Assembly (NCBI GenBank): GCA_017471175.1
Contig: JAFUVS010000015.1
Coordinates: 184,373-248,372, forward strand
Origin: Paludibacteraceae bacterium
Lineage (GTDB): Bacteria > Bacteroidota > Bacteroidia > Bacteroidales > Paludibacteraceae
Length of the DNA: 64,000 nucleotides
Direction: 5' to 3'
Both the position numbers and the translations under genes were made by a program. The notes under the pieces are model-generated. The model searched no databases. It was not told where the DNA came from and was given only the letters and a program-made list of their open reading frames with translations. Each line of letters opens with the position of its first letter. Position 1 is the first letter of the stretch. This document shows, piece after piece, positions 8,875-17,640 of this stretch.

Positions 8875-10113
8875 ATGAACGAACTTTTTTCACCCTACCA
8901 ATTAGGACCGATAACGCTGCGCAACCGCTTTATCCGCTCGGCTGCATTTGAGAATATGTGTCAAGGCAATCGCCCCACCAAGATGCTGCAGGATTACCAC
9001 GTCAGTGTGGCTCGCGGCGGCGTAGGTATGACCACCGTGGCGTACTGCGCTGTGGATCAAAGCGGTGTTAGTTTTGACGGGCAACTCTATGTCCGCGAAG
9101 ATATTCTGCCCGACCTCCGGCGGCTCACTGATGCCGTCCACGACGAGGGTGCCAAAGTCAGTATCCAACTCGGTCACTGCGGCAATATGACCCACTACGC
9201 AACGTGTCACTGTATGCCGCTTAGTGCATCCAACGGTTTTAATCTCTACAGCCCTACCCTTCACCGCCGTATGCGTGTGGACGAGATTCACGCGATGGCT
9301 CGTAAGTTCGGCGAGGCAGTGGATTTCTGTCGCCGCGCAGGCTTCGACTGCGTGGAGATTCACGCCGGACACGCTTACCTCATCTCGCAGTTCCTCGCCC
9401 GCAGAACCAATCGCCGATGCGACCTCTACGGCGGCTCATTGGAGAACCGTATGCGCTTCCTCAACGAAGTATTGGACGAGGTGATGGCGCACGCCAAAGA
9501 CGATATGGCAGTCATCGTCAAGACCAATATGTGGGACGACTGCCGAGGCGGCGTTACGCGTGAGGAAGGTATCCGCATTGCGCAGGAGATTGCTCGCCAT
9601 AAGGTACACGGCATCGTCTTGAGCGGCGGCACGGTCAGTGCTTCGCCGATGACTATTCTCGGAGGGGCAATGCCCATCCGCACACTCGCTCACTATATGC
9701 CCGGCAATATGTGGTGGCTCAAAGCGGCTCTGCGTATGGGCGGAGGCAGACTGCTCATCCCTACCGTGCCGTTCCGCGAACTCTACTTTATGGACGAAGC
9801 CAAACGCTTCCAAGATGCCATCAAGGACGTACCGCTCATTTACGTAGGCGGCATCCAGTCGGGCGACAACTGCCAACGCATTATGGACGAAGGTTTCCCG
9901 CTCTTCCAGTTGGCGCACGTGCTCATCAAAGACCCTGACTTCGCGAACCACGTCCGGCAGAACCCGCACTACAACGCCGGTTGCACACGCTCCAACTACT
10001 GCGTGGGACGTATGTACTCGCGCGAAATGAAATGCCACGAGTGCGTCCTCAAAGACGGCGAACACATACCCGCTTCGCTGCAAAAAGAAATAGAAAATCT
10101 CCAACTTCACTAA
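8875..10113 (+). CDS. Old Yellow Enzyme-family FMN oxidoreductase
   Basis: A 412-residue TIM-barrel flavoenzyme. The N-terminus ([19 protein letters not shown]), QLGHCGNMT, and the C-terminal half of the active site ([14 protein letters not shown], then [11 protein letters not shown]) are classic OYE/2,4-dienoyl-CoA-reductase-type motifs; GGIQSGDNC begins the phosphate-binding part of the FMN site. The C-terminal FAD/NAD domain of the BaiCD/DCR-type enzymes is missing, but a Cys-rich end remains (CTRSNYC, then CHEC), possibly an iron-sulfur or structural metal site. Enzymes of this family reduce activated C=C bonds; gut 5-beta-reductases of 3-oxo-delta-4 steroids belong here. Its position next to the 5-alpha-reductase-like gene supports an enone substrate. 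A steroid role is inference. Confidence 0.85.
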   Translation: MNELFSPYQLGPITLRNRFIRSAAFENMCQGNRPTKMLQDYHVSVARGGVGMTTVAYCAVDQSGVSFDGQLYVREDILPDLRRLTDAVHDEGAKVSIQLGHCGNMTHYATCHCMPLSASNGFNLYSPTLHRRMRVDEIHAMARKFGEAVDFCRRAGFDCVEIHAGHAYLISQFLARRTNRRCDLYGGSLENRMRFLNEVLDEVMAHAKDDMAVIVKTNMWDDCRGGVTREEGIRIAQEIARHKVHGIVLSGGTVSASPMTILGGAMPIRTLAHYMPGNMWWLKAALRMGGGRLLIPTVPFRELYFMDEAKRFQDAIKDVPLIYVGGIQSGDNCQRIMDEGFPLFQLAHVLIKDPDFANHVRQNPHYNAGCTRSNYCVGRMYSREMKCHECVLKDGEHIPASLQKEIENLQLH

Positions 10114-10129
10114 AATAGATACTGTAATT

Positions 10130-11962
10130 GTGAACAACATCCGTAATTTCTGCATCATTGCGCATATCGACCACGGCAAGAGCACTCTCGCCGACCGTAT
10201 GCTTGAACTGACCCACACCATCGACCGCAAGCAGACGGAAAATCAGGTTCTGGACGACATGGACCTCGAGAAGGAGCGCGGCATCACCATCAAGAGCCAC
10301 GCCATCCAAATGCAATACGCGGCTTCCGACGGCGGAAAATATACCCTCAACCTCATTGACACTCCGGGACACGTGGACTTCTCCTACGAAGTGAGCCGCT
10401 CTATTGCCGCTTGCGAAGGCGCATTGCTCGTAGTCGATGCCACACAAGGCGTACAGGCACAAACCATCAGCAACCTCTACCTTGCGCTCGAACACGACCT
10501 TGAGATTATCCCCGTGATGAACAAATGCGACATGGATCAGGCGATGCCCGAACGCGTGGAGGAGGAGATTATCGAACTGCTCGGCTGCAAGAAAGAGGAG
10601 ATTCTGCGCTGCTCCGCCAAGACGGGCGAAGGCGTACCCGAAATTCTGGATGCCATCGTAGAGCGCATACCCGCACCCAAAGACGATAAGGATGCGCCGC
10701 TGCAATGCCTCGTCTTCGACTCCGTATTTAACTCTTTCCGGGGTATCATTGCTTACTTCAAAGTCGTTAACGGCACCATCCGTACCGGCGACCGCGTGCG
10801 CTTCGTGCAGACCGGCAAAGAGTATGATGCTGACGAGATAGGCGTTCTGCTCCCCCGCACAAGCGGCTCTACCGGCGCGATGGCTGCTACGGGCGACGGA
10901 CTCAGTCCCCGAAAAGAACTGACCGCCGGCAATGTCGGCTATATCGTGTCGGGCATCAAGACAAGCGTAGAGGTCAAAGTGGGCGACACTATCACCCACG
11001 TCAACCGTCCCTGCCAACAAGCCATTGACGGCTTCCAGGAAGCCAAACCGATGGTCTTCGCCGGAGTCTATCCCATTGAAGCGGAAGACTACGAAGACCT
11101 GCGCTCCTCGCTCGAAAAACTCCAGCTCAACGATGCCGCTCTCTCCTTCCAGCCGGAAAGTTCGGTGGCTCTCGGATTCGGTTTCCGCTGCGGTTTCCTC
11201 GGACTGCTTCACATGGAAATCATACAGGAACGCCTTGACCGCGAGTTCGATATGAACGTCATCACCACCGTCCCCAACGTCAGTTACAACGTCTATCTCA
11301 AGGACGGCACAATGAAAGAGGTGCATAACCCTGCCGGTATGCCCGACCTGACCGAAATAGACCGCATCGAAGAACCGTACATACGCTCTTCTATCATTAC
11401 TACAAGTGCTTATATCGGTCCGATTATGACCCTCTGCCTCGGCAAACGCGCCGAATTAGTCAAGCAGGAATACATCTCGGGAAACCGTATGGAGTTGCTC
11501 TTCGATATGCCGCTCGGCGAGATAGTTATCGACTTCTACGATAAACTCAAGAGTATCTCCAAGGGCTACGCCTCGTTCGACTGGCATATGAACGGCTTCC
11601 GTCCGTCCAATCTGGTCAAACTGGATATCCTGCTCAACGGCGAACAGGTGGATGCCCTATCTACTCTGACCCACCGCGATAACGCCCTTGACTTCGGCAG
11701 ACGGATGTGCGAGAAACTCAAGGAGTTGCTGCCCCGACAGCAGTTTGATATTGCTATTCAAGCCGCTATCGGAGCCAAGATCATTGCCCGCGAAACGGTC
11801 AAACAGGTGCGCAAGGATGTGCTTGCCAAGTGTTACGGCGGCGACGTGAGTCGCAAGCGCAAACTGCTTGAGAAACAGAAGAAAGGCAAGAAGCGTATGA
11901 AGCAGATCGGCAACGTCGAAGTCCCGCAGAAAGCCTTCCTCGCCGTCCTCAAATTAGACTGA
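10130..11962 (+). CDS. lepA: Elongation factor 4 (LepA)
   Basis: A 610-residue translational GTPase acting on the ribosome in back-translocation. The G motifs are all visible: AHIDHGKST (G1), DTPGHVDFS (G3) and NKCD (G4). The LepA-specific C-terminal domain ends ...[23 protein letters not shown]. The start is GTG at 10130, since no in-frame ATG precedes the conserved [16 protein letters not shown]. Residues about 241-259 ([17 protein letters not shown]) look like an insertion in domain II, where most homologs pass directly from DEIGVL to the PR.EL segment. It follows the OYE gene by 16 bp, so it may share that promoter. Confidence 0.96.
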   Translation: MNNIRNFCIIAHIDHGKSTLADRMLELTHTIDRKQTENQVLDDMDLEKERGITIKSHAIQMQYAASDGGKYTLNLIDTPGHVDFSYEVSRSIAACEGALLVVDATQGVQAQTISNLYLALEHDLEIIPVMNKCDMDQAMPERVEEEIIELLGCKKEEILRCSAKTGEGVPEILDAIVERIPAPKDDKDAPLQCLVFDSVFNSFRGIIAYFKVVNGTIRTGDRVRFVQTGKEYDADEIGVLLPRTSGSTGAMAATGDGLSPRKELTAGNVGYIVSGIKTSVEVKVGDTITHVNRPCQQAIDGFQEAKPMVFAGVYPIEAEDYEDLRSSLEKLQLNDAALSFQPESSVALGFGFRCGFLGLLHMEIIQERLDREFDMNVITTVPNVSYNVYLKDGTMKEVHNPAGMPDLTEIDRIEEPYIRSSIITTSAYIGPIMTLCLGKRAELVKQEYISGNRMELLFDMPLGEIVIDFYDKLKSISKGYASFDWHMNGFRPSNLVKLDILLNGEQVDALSTLTHRDNALDFGRRMCEKLKELLPRQQFDIAIQAAIGAKIIARETVKQVRKDVLAKCYGGDVSRKRKLLEKQKKGKKRMKQIGNVEVPQKAFLAVLKLD

Positions 11963-11964
11963 AA

Positions 11965-12063
11965 CAGCAATCAAACAGCATACCGACAGCAATCAAACAG
12001 CAAACAAAACCGTAAGATAACCGTAGGATAGCCGTATGATAGCCGTACAATAGTGCTACTCTG
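11965..12063 (+). repeat. 11-bp phased tandem repeats downstream of lepA
   Basis: Two 22-bp copies (each begins ACAGCAATCAAACAGCA) are followed by degenerate 11-bp units of the form taRccgtaNga, and the phase fades after about 12063. No gene is visible. It is one of four intergenic tracts in this window with 11-bp spacing. Confidence 0.7.
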
Positions 12064-12165
12064 ACCATAGGGATACGGAATGACTAAGCCTTGATGGAAC
12101 CGGAAATAACATCCGGATGGCATGCTACGGATTTCTCGGGTGTATAAAAAAATCTTGATTCCATA

Positions 12166-12196
12166 TTTGGTAATTAGAAATTTGATTGTACTTTTG
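12166..12196 (+). promoter_or_regulatory. Promoter inside the lepA-lipoprotein intergenic region
   Basis: TTTG, a 19-bp spacer and TACTTTTG on the plus strand. The nearest downstream gene starts 490 bp later, so this either drives an RNA or an unusually long leader. Confidence 0.6.
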
Positions 12197-12203
12197 CCGC
12201 TGA

Positions 12204-12685
12204 AATGAGCATAGTACGCGATGTGCGTATTGAAAGTGTTCTTTTCACGGAATCTATCTACGCCGAATAATCGTGTTTCACAGTCGATTATGGGTTAGAG
12301 GGATTCAATTACATATTGAAAAGGCGTTTATTGACGTTTTGTGTTCTACAACTTGAAACTTCGCAACTTTCATTTAGAACCGGATACAATACGAACAATC
12401 GAGCGCCTACGGGTATGACATTTATCAGCCCGGTACATTGTACGCAGTACCTTGTACTTTTTCTTTGGGTAGTCATATCGGCGTAGGTTTCCTTGTTGTT
12501 TATTTGGTTCTCAGGCAATGCGAAGGCCTCAAGTTGTGAGTAAGCAACACGTGAGGTCTACGCTTTCTGTGTGCATGTGTGTATAAAAGACAATAACGGA
12601 AAAAGCCGAGGCGCCTGAAAGGCTGTAGGCAATATATGTATTTCAAAAAACCGATGCCCGACGGGATATCAGGGGCGGAAGAATC
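12204..12685 (+). ncRNA. Possible structured RNA or long leader (unidentified)
   Basis: No convincing coding frame occupies this stretch. Downstream of a good promoter there is a run of potential stems: ATAATCG/CGATTAT around about 12268-12290, TTCAAT/ATTGAA around 12304-12320, GGTAC/GTACC near 12434-12453 followed by a T-rich tract, and nested GCGTAG/CTACGC, CCTCA/TGAGG, GTTG/CAAC between about 12480 and 12565. It does not carry recognisable tmRNA, RNase P or SRP signatures. It could be a Bacteroidales 6S-type RNA, an unknown ncRNA, or the 5' UTR of the lipoprotein gene. The boundaries are uncertain. Confidence 0.3.
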
Positions 12686-13285
12686 ATGAAAAGATTAAAT
12701 GTATTTTCAGTCGTACTGCTTATGACGGCAACTATGCTTACCGCGTGCGGAGCAAAAAAACAAGTGACGCAAACATCTAACAGTAGAAAACCCTTTGGTC
12801 CGACTTCGGAAATGCCATGTCAGATTTATGACACTCCAAAAGAATTTGCTGCAACTACAGCGTGGCGTGGAAGCAAAAACAAAATGGAAGAAGTGCGTTT
12901 CAATGCTTTGCGGGAAGCCCAGAATATTATCAAAATGAAAGTGCAACATTCCTATAAAGGTCTCGTTAGTGAATACAAGGGATCTTGGGGGACCAATGCG
13001 GGGAACGATGTAGCTGACAAGATGGAAATGGCTTGCGACAATGTTCTTCAAGGTATATTGAGCCAGACCTCTGAATCTTGTATAAGATGGAGTGATATTG
13101 ATGACGACGGTCATTTATACTGCTATATCGCCATTACTATTTCCAAAGAGGAATTGGCTGCAAAATCTGCGAAAGCTGTTAAGAATCTTTTGACGGAAGA
13201 TGAAAAAAGGCGCATTGACTTCAAAGAGGAAGAATTCCGGAAGAAAATGGAAGAACGTTATGAAAACTTCAAAAATGAAGACTAA
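12686..13285 (+). CDS. LPP20-like lipoprotein
   Basis: A 199-residue lipoprotein (signal peptide, then lipobox LTAC at Cys21). The middle region (RFNALREAQNIIKMKVQHSYKG, then a central segment ending RWSDIDDDGHLYCYIAI) resembles the LPP20/FlgT-N-type fold, in which an alpha/beta unit precedes an acidic 'diee...' strand. The C-terminus is a highly charged helix (EEEFRKKMEERYENFKNED). It overlaps the start of the next gene by about 26 bp, indicating an operon. Its role is unknown; the context is a run of envelope lipoproteins. Confidence 0.7.
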   Translation: MKRLNVFSVVLLMTATMLTACGAKKQVTQTSNSRKPFGPTSEMPCQIYDTPKEFAATTAWRGSKNKMEEVRFNALREAQNIIKMKVQHSYKGLVSEYKGSWGTNAGNDVADKMEMACDNVLQGILSQTSESCIRWSDIDDDGHLYCYIAITISKEELAAKSAKAVKNLLTEDEKRRIDFKEEEFRKKMEERYENFKNED

Positions 13286-14066
13286 AAAGGTCTTTTTCGT
13301 TGTAACCATTCTGCCCATCCTGTTGATGGGTGGGCAGGATGTGTTTGCAAGAAGCGAACGTCCCCTGTGGGTCGATGGTTATCACTACGATGCTAACAAT
13401 TCGTATCTGGAAGTCGTTACTGCTACGGGTTGGGAAGTAGCAAACGCACGCGACAAAGCATACGATGAAATTCTCCGCCGTCGAGGTGTCGCTACCGGCA
13501 CAAACGCAAAAGTAACAACATCATCAGGCAATATCTCTGTTGAAAGCAATCATAACTTGATAGTAAAAGCACGTGTCTTGGACGAATATGTAGAAGAGTT
13601 AAGACCCGGTTTTTATAAGGTTTATTTGCTGGTTCAGACGGCTAAGAATCCTATGTATAATTATGAGCAGGTGACCATTACGGACAAATACCCGTTTTCC
13701 GCACGCTGCTTTGTTCCCGGTATGGCACAGATTCACAAAGGCAGCATAGCAAAAGGTGGTGTCATCATCGGCGCAGAAGCCATTGGAGTCGCAGGCATTG
13801 TAACATCTTTCAGTATGAAGGCATCTAATGAGTGGTTGATAAAAGACGACCCGAAACATGCCCAGACGTATGCCGACCGTGCGTATATGTGGCAAAACAT
13901 AGGCTATGGATGTATTGCCTTTACCGCAGCCGTCTATATATACAATATTATCGACGGCGCAGTCGCTCGCGGGCAGAAAAGAATTTTCGTAAACAACACT
14001 GTGGCTATAGCCCCGACAGTCACTTTTGACGGAAATGCCGGCATAGCCATAAGGTATAATTTCTAA
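13260..14066 (+). CDS. Secreted/membrane protein of unknown function in a lipoprotein operon
   Basis: About 268 residues. The frame is open from 13200, but the start at ATG 13260 (or 13275) puts a signal peptide at the N-terminus (KKVFFVVTILPILLMGG, then DVFA). Residues after it (LEVVTATGWEVANARDKAYDEILRRRG) resemble the LPP20-like fold seen in the preceding gene. After a short linker, PGMAQIHKGSIAKGGVIIGAE starts a C-terminal region with two hydrophobic segments, as in Bacteroidota proteins with a DUF5683-like 'PGxGQ..KG' element. It may pair with the upstream lipoprotein. Function unknown. Confidence 0.65.
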   Translation: MKTSKMKTKKVFFVVTILPILLMGGQDVFARSERPLWVDGYHYDANNSYLEVVTATGWEVANARDKAYDEILRRRGVATGTNAKVTTSSGNISVESNHNLIVKARVLDEYVEELRPGFYKVYLLVQTAKNPMYNYEQVTITDKYPFSARCFVPGMAQIHKGSIAKGGVIIGAEAIGVAGIVTSFSMKASNEWLIKDDPKHAQTYADRAYMWQNIGYGCIAFTAAVYIYNIIDGAVARGQKRIFVNNTVAIAPTVTFDGNAGIAIRYNF

Positions 14067-14070
14067 GAAA

Positions 14071-14400
14071 ATGAGAAAACTAATCTATCTGGCAGTCATC
14101 TGCTTTTCGTTGTTATTTACAGGATGCGAACACCGCATCATTGACACCTCCATCGCCATATTCGGAACGGTTGTGGATGCCGACACAAATGCTCCGTTGC
14201 AGGGTGTCTTGCTGACTTTGATGCCGAGTTCCAAGAACCGTTATACAGGGAGTCTCGGCACGTATGAATTTGAAGATTTGGAACCACGCCAATACACCAT
14301 TACAGCCCAGATGAACGGGTATCGCACAGACCGCAAGACTGTCAATCTGGTGTCCGGCGAGCGTGAAGAAGTGATGTTTGTATTACATAAAGAAAAATAA
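14071..14400 (+). CDS. Small lipoprotein with a carboxypeptidase-regulatory-like domain
   Basis: 109 residues. The signal peptide ends in lipobox FTGC (Cys19). A single beta-sandwich repeat follows (IAIFGTVVDADTNAPLQGVLLTL, then YTGSLGTYEFEDLEPRQYTITAQMNGY), the pattern of CarboxypepD_reg-like domains. Such domains act as surface spacers or binding modules in Bacteroidales. It is 4 bp after the previous gene and 2 bp before the next, so it is co-transcribed with them. Confidence 0.75.
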   Translation: MRKLIYLAVICFSLLFTGCEHRIIDTSIAIFGTVVDADTNAPLQGVLLTLMPSSKNRYTGSLGTYEFEDLEPRQYTITAQMNGYRTDRKTVNLVSGEREEVMFVLHKEK

Positions 14401-14402
14401 GT

Positions 14403-14861
14403 ATGAAAAAGTTTTTATTGTATTGCGCGTGTACAATATATATATTATTGACTTTTACAAGTTGTGAAAATGATAAACCTCGTAAAGGAATTGTTACCTT
14501 TTATGGAACAGTGACTGACCAATATGGCGAGCCTTTCGGCGGTGTAGAAGTGAAAATAGGAGGATCTGATACTTCAGGAGGAAGTACCATAACAGGAAGT
14601 GACGGTACTTATGAATTGCCAGTGACAGTAATTCCGACAGAAAAAAGTAACACGATGACTTTCGTTTTGGTTGCTGATGTTGTATATGCTTATCGTTATG
14701 CGATGGGTAGTTTTGAAGTATATGGTTCAGATGCAGCATATGTGGGGAAAGATTATCTGTCATATGTTGCATATGCGCACCTTTTTAAAATCGGATGGCA
14801 GGTGGTTGGAGAACGAGTACACCATTCTTTTCGTGTGGGCATAAAATATGCAGATGATTAA
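14403..14861 (+). CDS. Lipoprotein with a carboxypeptidase-regulatory-like domain
   Basis: 152 residues, with lipobox FTSC (Cys21). One domain is visible (FYGTVTDQYGEPFGGVEVKI, then STITGSDGTYELPV). The C-terminal part (FKIGWQVVGERVHHSFRVGIKYADD) does not fit the repeat pattern and may be specific to this protein. The local DNA is more AT-rich than its neighbours. It belongs to the same run of paralogous lipoproteins. Confidence 0.7.
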   Translation: MKKFLLYCACTIYILLTFTSCENDKPRKGIVTFYGTVTDQYGEPFGGVEVKIGGSDTSGGSTITGSDGTYELPVTVIPTEKSNTMTFVLVADVVYAYRYAMGSFEVYGSDAAYVGKDYLSYVAYAHLFKIGWQVVGERVHHSFRVGIKYADD

Positions 14862-14872
14862 TCAATAAAAGT

Positions 14873-15892
14873 ATGAAAAAGGTATTATGTTATTTAGCAT
14901 GTCTATGTGGCATAGCAATGAGTTTCATTTCCTGTGATCCAAATGGAGCCAGTAACGAGATTACTATTTATGGTAATGTGATTGACCGAACGACGGGACA
15001 ACCGTTGTACAATGTTCTAATTCAAGAAAAGAACAAAGTGGGCGGCAGTACTGTAACCGGAAATGACGGCAACTACGAGTTCACGTTACCGTTAAATGGT
15101 AGCAGTGATGGCAAGTATTATCTTGTAGCCAGCAAGGACAAATATTCGTCTTCTGAGTATGAACTTAATATGAGCAGTGTTGATAAAAACCGCCGCGTAA
15201 AAGTGGACTTTCAGTTGACAAAAGAATCTATCACTTACACCGGAATAGTGCTTGATTCTAAAAACAATCCTATCTTTGATGCGCATATATCAGCTCAATT
15301 TTCAAGTGCCTCTGGTTCTGGAACAGATTATAATATCGGCTCAACTACTATGACGGATGCTAATGGCAAATATACATTAGAATTACCGCGTCCGCATAAG
15401 AGCAATAGTCAGGATTATCCTCCTTACGACCAGTGGAAATTTGCAATAACTGCGACTAAAAACGGTTATCACGATTTGACACACACATTGAATCAGAATG
15501 TGGATGATATGGGTAAGACTATAACATTGAATTTCATCTTAAACAGTAGTAGTATAATTATATCTGGTAAGGTTGTCGATCAAAATGGGCAGCCCATCGC
15601 TTATGCAAATGTTAGTGATGAGATATTTAGTACTGGTACTTGGAACTCAGAATATGGGTATTACTATAATTTAAAAGGATCAAAAAGACTATCATCTACA
15701 CAAACGGATGTAAATGGCAACTACACAATAAGCAGTGTAGGATACATGAGTGTAAATGGATATGTTAGTAGAAATCATGAATTCACATGCGAGAAAGAAG
15801 GTTACATAACACAATATCGTTATCTTACGACTTCCGAATCAGACGGTGGAAACTCATATAACGTAGATTTTAAACTAAAAATTAAAGAATAA
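14873..15892 (+). CDS. Lipoprotein with three carboxypeptidase-regulatory-like repeats
   Basis: 339 residues. The signal peptide ends FISC (Cys21). Three repeats follow, each with the 'G.V.D..g.P...a.v' start: IYGNVIDRTTGQPLYNVLI, YTGIVLDSKNNPIFDAHIS and ISGKVVDQNGQPIAYANVS, each ending in a 'T.dGnYe' turn. It is an expanded version of the two preceding lipoproteins and clearly paralogous, likely exposed on the cell surface. The TAATG at its stop overlaps the start of the decayed lipoprotein. Confidence 0.78.
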   Translation: MKKVLCYLACLCGIAMSFISCDPNGASNEITIYGNVIDRTTGQPLYNVLIQEKNKVGGSTVTGNDGNYEFTLPLNGSSDGKYYLVASKDKYSSSEYELNMSSVDKNRRVKVDFQLTKESITYTGIVLDSKNNPIFDAHISAQFSSASGSGTDYNIGSTTMTDANGKYTLELPRPHKSNSQDYPPYDQWKFAITATKNGYHDLTHTLNQNVDDMGKTITLNFILNSSSIIISGKVVDQNGQPIAYANVSDEIFSTGTWNSEYGYYYNLKGSKRLSSTQTDVNGNYTISSVGYMSVNGYVSRNHEFTCEKEGYITQYRYLTTSESDGGNSYNVDFKLKIKE

Positions 15893-16074
15893 TGAAACGG
15901 TTTATATTTTTTACATAACTATGTGGCTTTGTAATTGGAATCGTATCATGTTCAGTCACAAGTCACAGTGGACGACCTGTTCCTGCTTGACAGAGAGTAT
16001 TCAAAAGTCTGCTATTACAAGCGGTAGTCCAATATAAATCGGCGTATCACGTGGTGTATGCAAAGATAGTATGA
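15892..16074 (+). pseudogene. Decayed short lipoprotein
   Basis: An ATG overlapping the preceding stop opens a frame reading MKRFIFFT, a TAA stop (15916-15918), then LCGFVIGIVSCSVTSHSG with a lipobox-like IVSC, then a TGA (15988-15990), and further open codons to a TGA at 16072-16074. It looks like a sixth small envelope gene of this operon broken by two in-frame stops. The alternative is chance similarity, since the region is short. Confidence 0.45.
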
Positions 16075-16092
16075 ATATAAACATAGACCAAT

Positions 16093-17610
16093 ATGCGTAA
16101 AACGATTATCTTTTTAGTGCTTTGTGCCGCGATGCCGATGGCAGCGCAGGACAGAGGTTTTGATGACTTCGTGAAGAAGCAGAACGACAAATTCAATCAG
16201 TTCAAATCGGACAAACAGGCAGAGTATGACGCGTTCCGCAAACGCGCTAACGAGCAGTTTGCAGAGTTCATGAGGCAGAAATGGGCGGAGTTCCCTGTTC
16301 ATGAGGCGGAGAAACCCGTGCAGGAAAAACCGGTGGAGCCGATAGTGTTCGAGGAACCAACACCCGCACCGAAACCCAATCCATCGCCGACTCCCAAACC
16401 AGAACCTGACGCAGACTCCCAACCGGTGCAGATAGCCGTGAAGCCGAAAGTAGAGGTCGTCCCTCCTCCCACACCGGCCCCCGAACCGATTGCGCCCGTT
16501 ACACCCAAAGAAGAGCCCTACAAGAAAGTGTCCATCGTCTATTACGGAAATCTGATTACCATCGGATTCCCGTTGAATGACAATCTTAAACTGCTTGCTT
16601 TGGACGAGAACGCCATAGCCGATGCATGGGTAGAGTTAGCAGGCAGCCAATACGACATCTGCGTCAAGACGGCACTCGATGCCCGCCAAGCCAACGCCCT
16701 ATGTGACTGGGCATATATGCAAATGCTGCAAGCGGTGACGGAAAAACACTACGGCAAGACGAACGAAGCGGTATTGGCGCAAGCTTTCCTGATGACCCAA
16801 TCGGGCTACCGCATCCGACTCGGTATGAGCGATACAAAACTATATATGCTCGTGGCAAGTCAGTATGACATATTCAGAATGCCCTTTTACACCTTGGATG
16901 GTACGAAATTCTACAATGTCAGCAGCGAGAAAAGCACAAAGATACGGATTACAAATGCCAAATGGGACAAAGAGCAGTCGCTGTCGCTCCAACTGACACA
17001 ACTACCCGACTTGACGAATGACCCTACCACCGAGCGCACACTGACTTCACGTGCAGGCGTAACAGCCACTGTCAGCCTCAACAAAAACCTGATAGACTTC
17101 TTCAATTCATACCCGCAAGCCTGTTTCAACGGCGACCAGACCACCCGCTGGGCAGCCTACGCCAATACACCGGTGGAGCCATCTGTCAAGAACCTGCTTT
17201 ACCCGTCGCTCAAAAAGGCGATTAACGGCTTGAACGAAAAGAATGCAACTGCCGTGCTGCTCAACTGGGTGCAGACTGCCTTTGAGTACGGATACGATGA
17301 CAAGATTTGGGGCAGCGACCGTGCTTTCTTTGCCCAAGAGACCCTTTACTATCCGTATTGCGACTGCGAGGACAGAGCTATCCTTTTCTCCCGTTTGGTA
17401 CGCGACCTTGTCGGACTGGATGTCGTTCTCCTCTATTATCCCGGACACCTCGCCACGGCAGTGGCTTTTAATGAAAACGTGACAGGCGACTATTTGGTGT
17501 ACAACAACCGCAAGTACATCGTTTGCGACCCCACCTATATCAATGCGGGCGTAGGCAGAACAATGCCCGACATGAACAATCAACAAGCACAAATCATCGC
17601 CCTGAAATAA
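16093..17610 (+). CDS. Secreted transglutaminase-like cysteine-peptidase protein
   Basis: 505 residues with an N-terminal signal peptide (about residues 1-19). A charged coiled-coil stretch (residues about 25-70) and a Pro/Lys/Glu-rich linker (about 75-145) come first. The C-terminal domain has the transglutaminase-like triad: Cys423/Cys425 in YCDCEDRA, His452 in YPGHLA and Asp479 in VCDPTY. Such domains cleave or cross-link peptides, or act as binding folds when inactive; here the triad looks intact. Located at the end of the lipoprotein run, it may process or attach those proteins, but this is inference. The native substrate is unknown. Confidence 0.78.
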   Translation: MRKTIIFLVLCAAMPMAAQDRGFDDFVKKQNDKFNQFKSDKQAEYDAFRKRANEQFAEFMRQKWAEFPVHEAEKPVQEKPVEPIVFEEPTPAPKPNPSPTPKPEPDADSQPVQIAVKPKVEVVPPPTPAPEPIAPVTPKEEPYKKVSIVYYGNLITIGFPLNDNLKLLALDENAIADAWVELAGSQYDICVKTALDARQANALCDWAYMQMLQAVTEKHYGKTNEAVLAQAFLMTQSGYRIRLGMSDTKLYMLVASQYDIFRMPFYTLDGTKFYNVSSEKSTKIRITNAKWDKEQSLSLQLTQLPDLTNDPTTERTLTSRAGVTATVSLNKNLIDFFNSYPQACFNGDQTTRWAAYANTPVEPSVKNLLYPSLKKAINGLNEKNATAVLLNWVQTAFEYGYDDKIWGSDRAFFAQETLYYPYCDCEDRAILFSRLVRDLVGLDVVLLYYPGHLATAVAFNENVTGDYLVYNNRKYIVCDPTYINAGVGRTMPDMNNQQAQIIALK

Positions 17611-17640
17611 TCCGCTGAAGCGTCGCGATACGCTATCCGT

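Noticed and set aside
12309-12518. Minus-strand open frame of 69 residues in the unexplained region
   Set aside because: No start signal, low-complexity composition and no resemblance to a known protein; it overlaps likely RNA stems.
12204-12685. tmRNA, RNase P or SRP RNA
   Set aside because: I looked for their signatures (tag reading frame, GAGGAAAGTCC-type P4 and similar) and found none.
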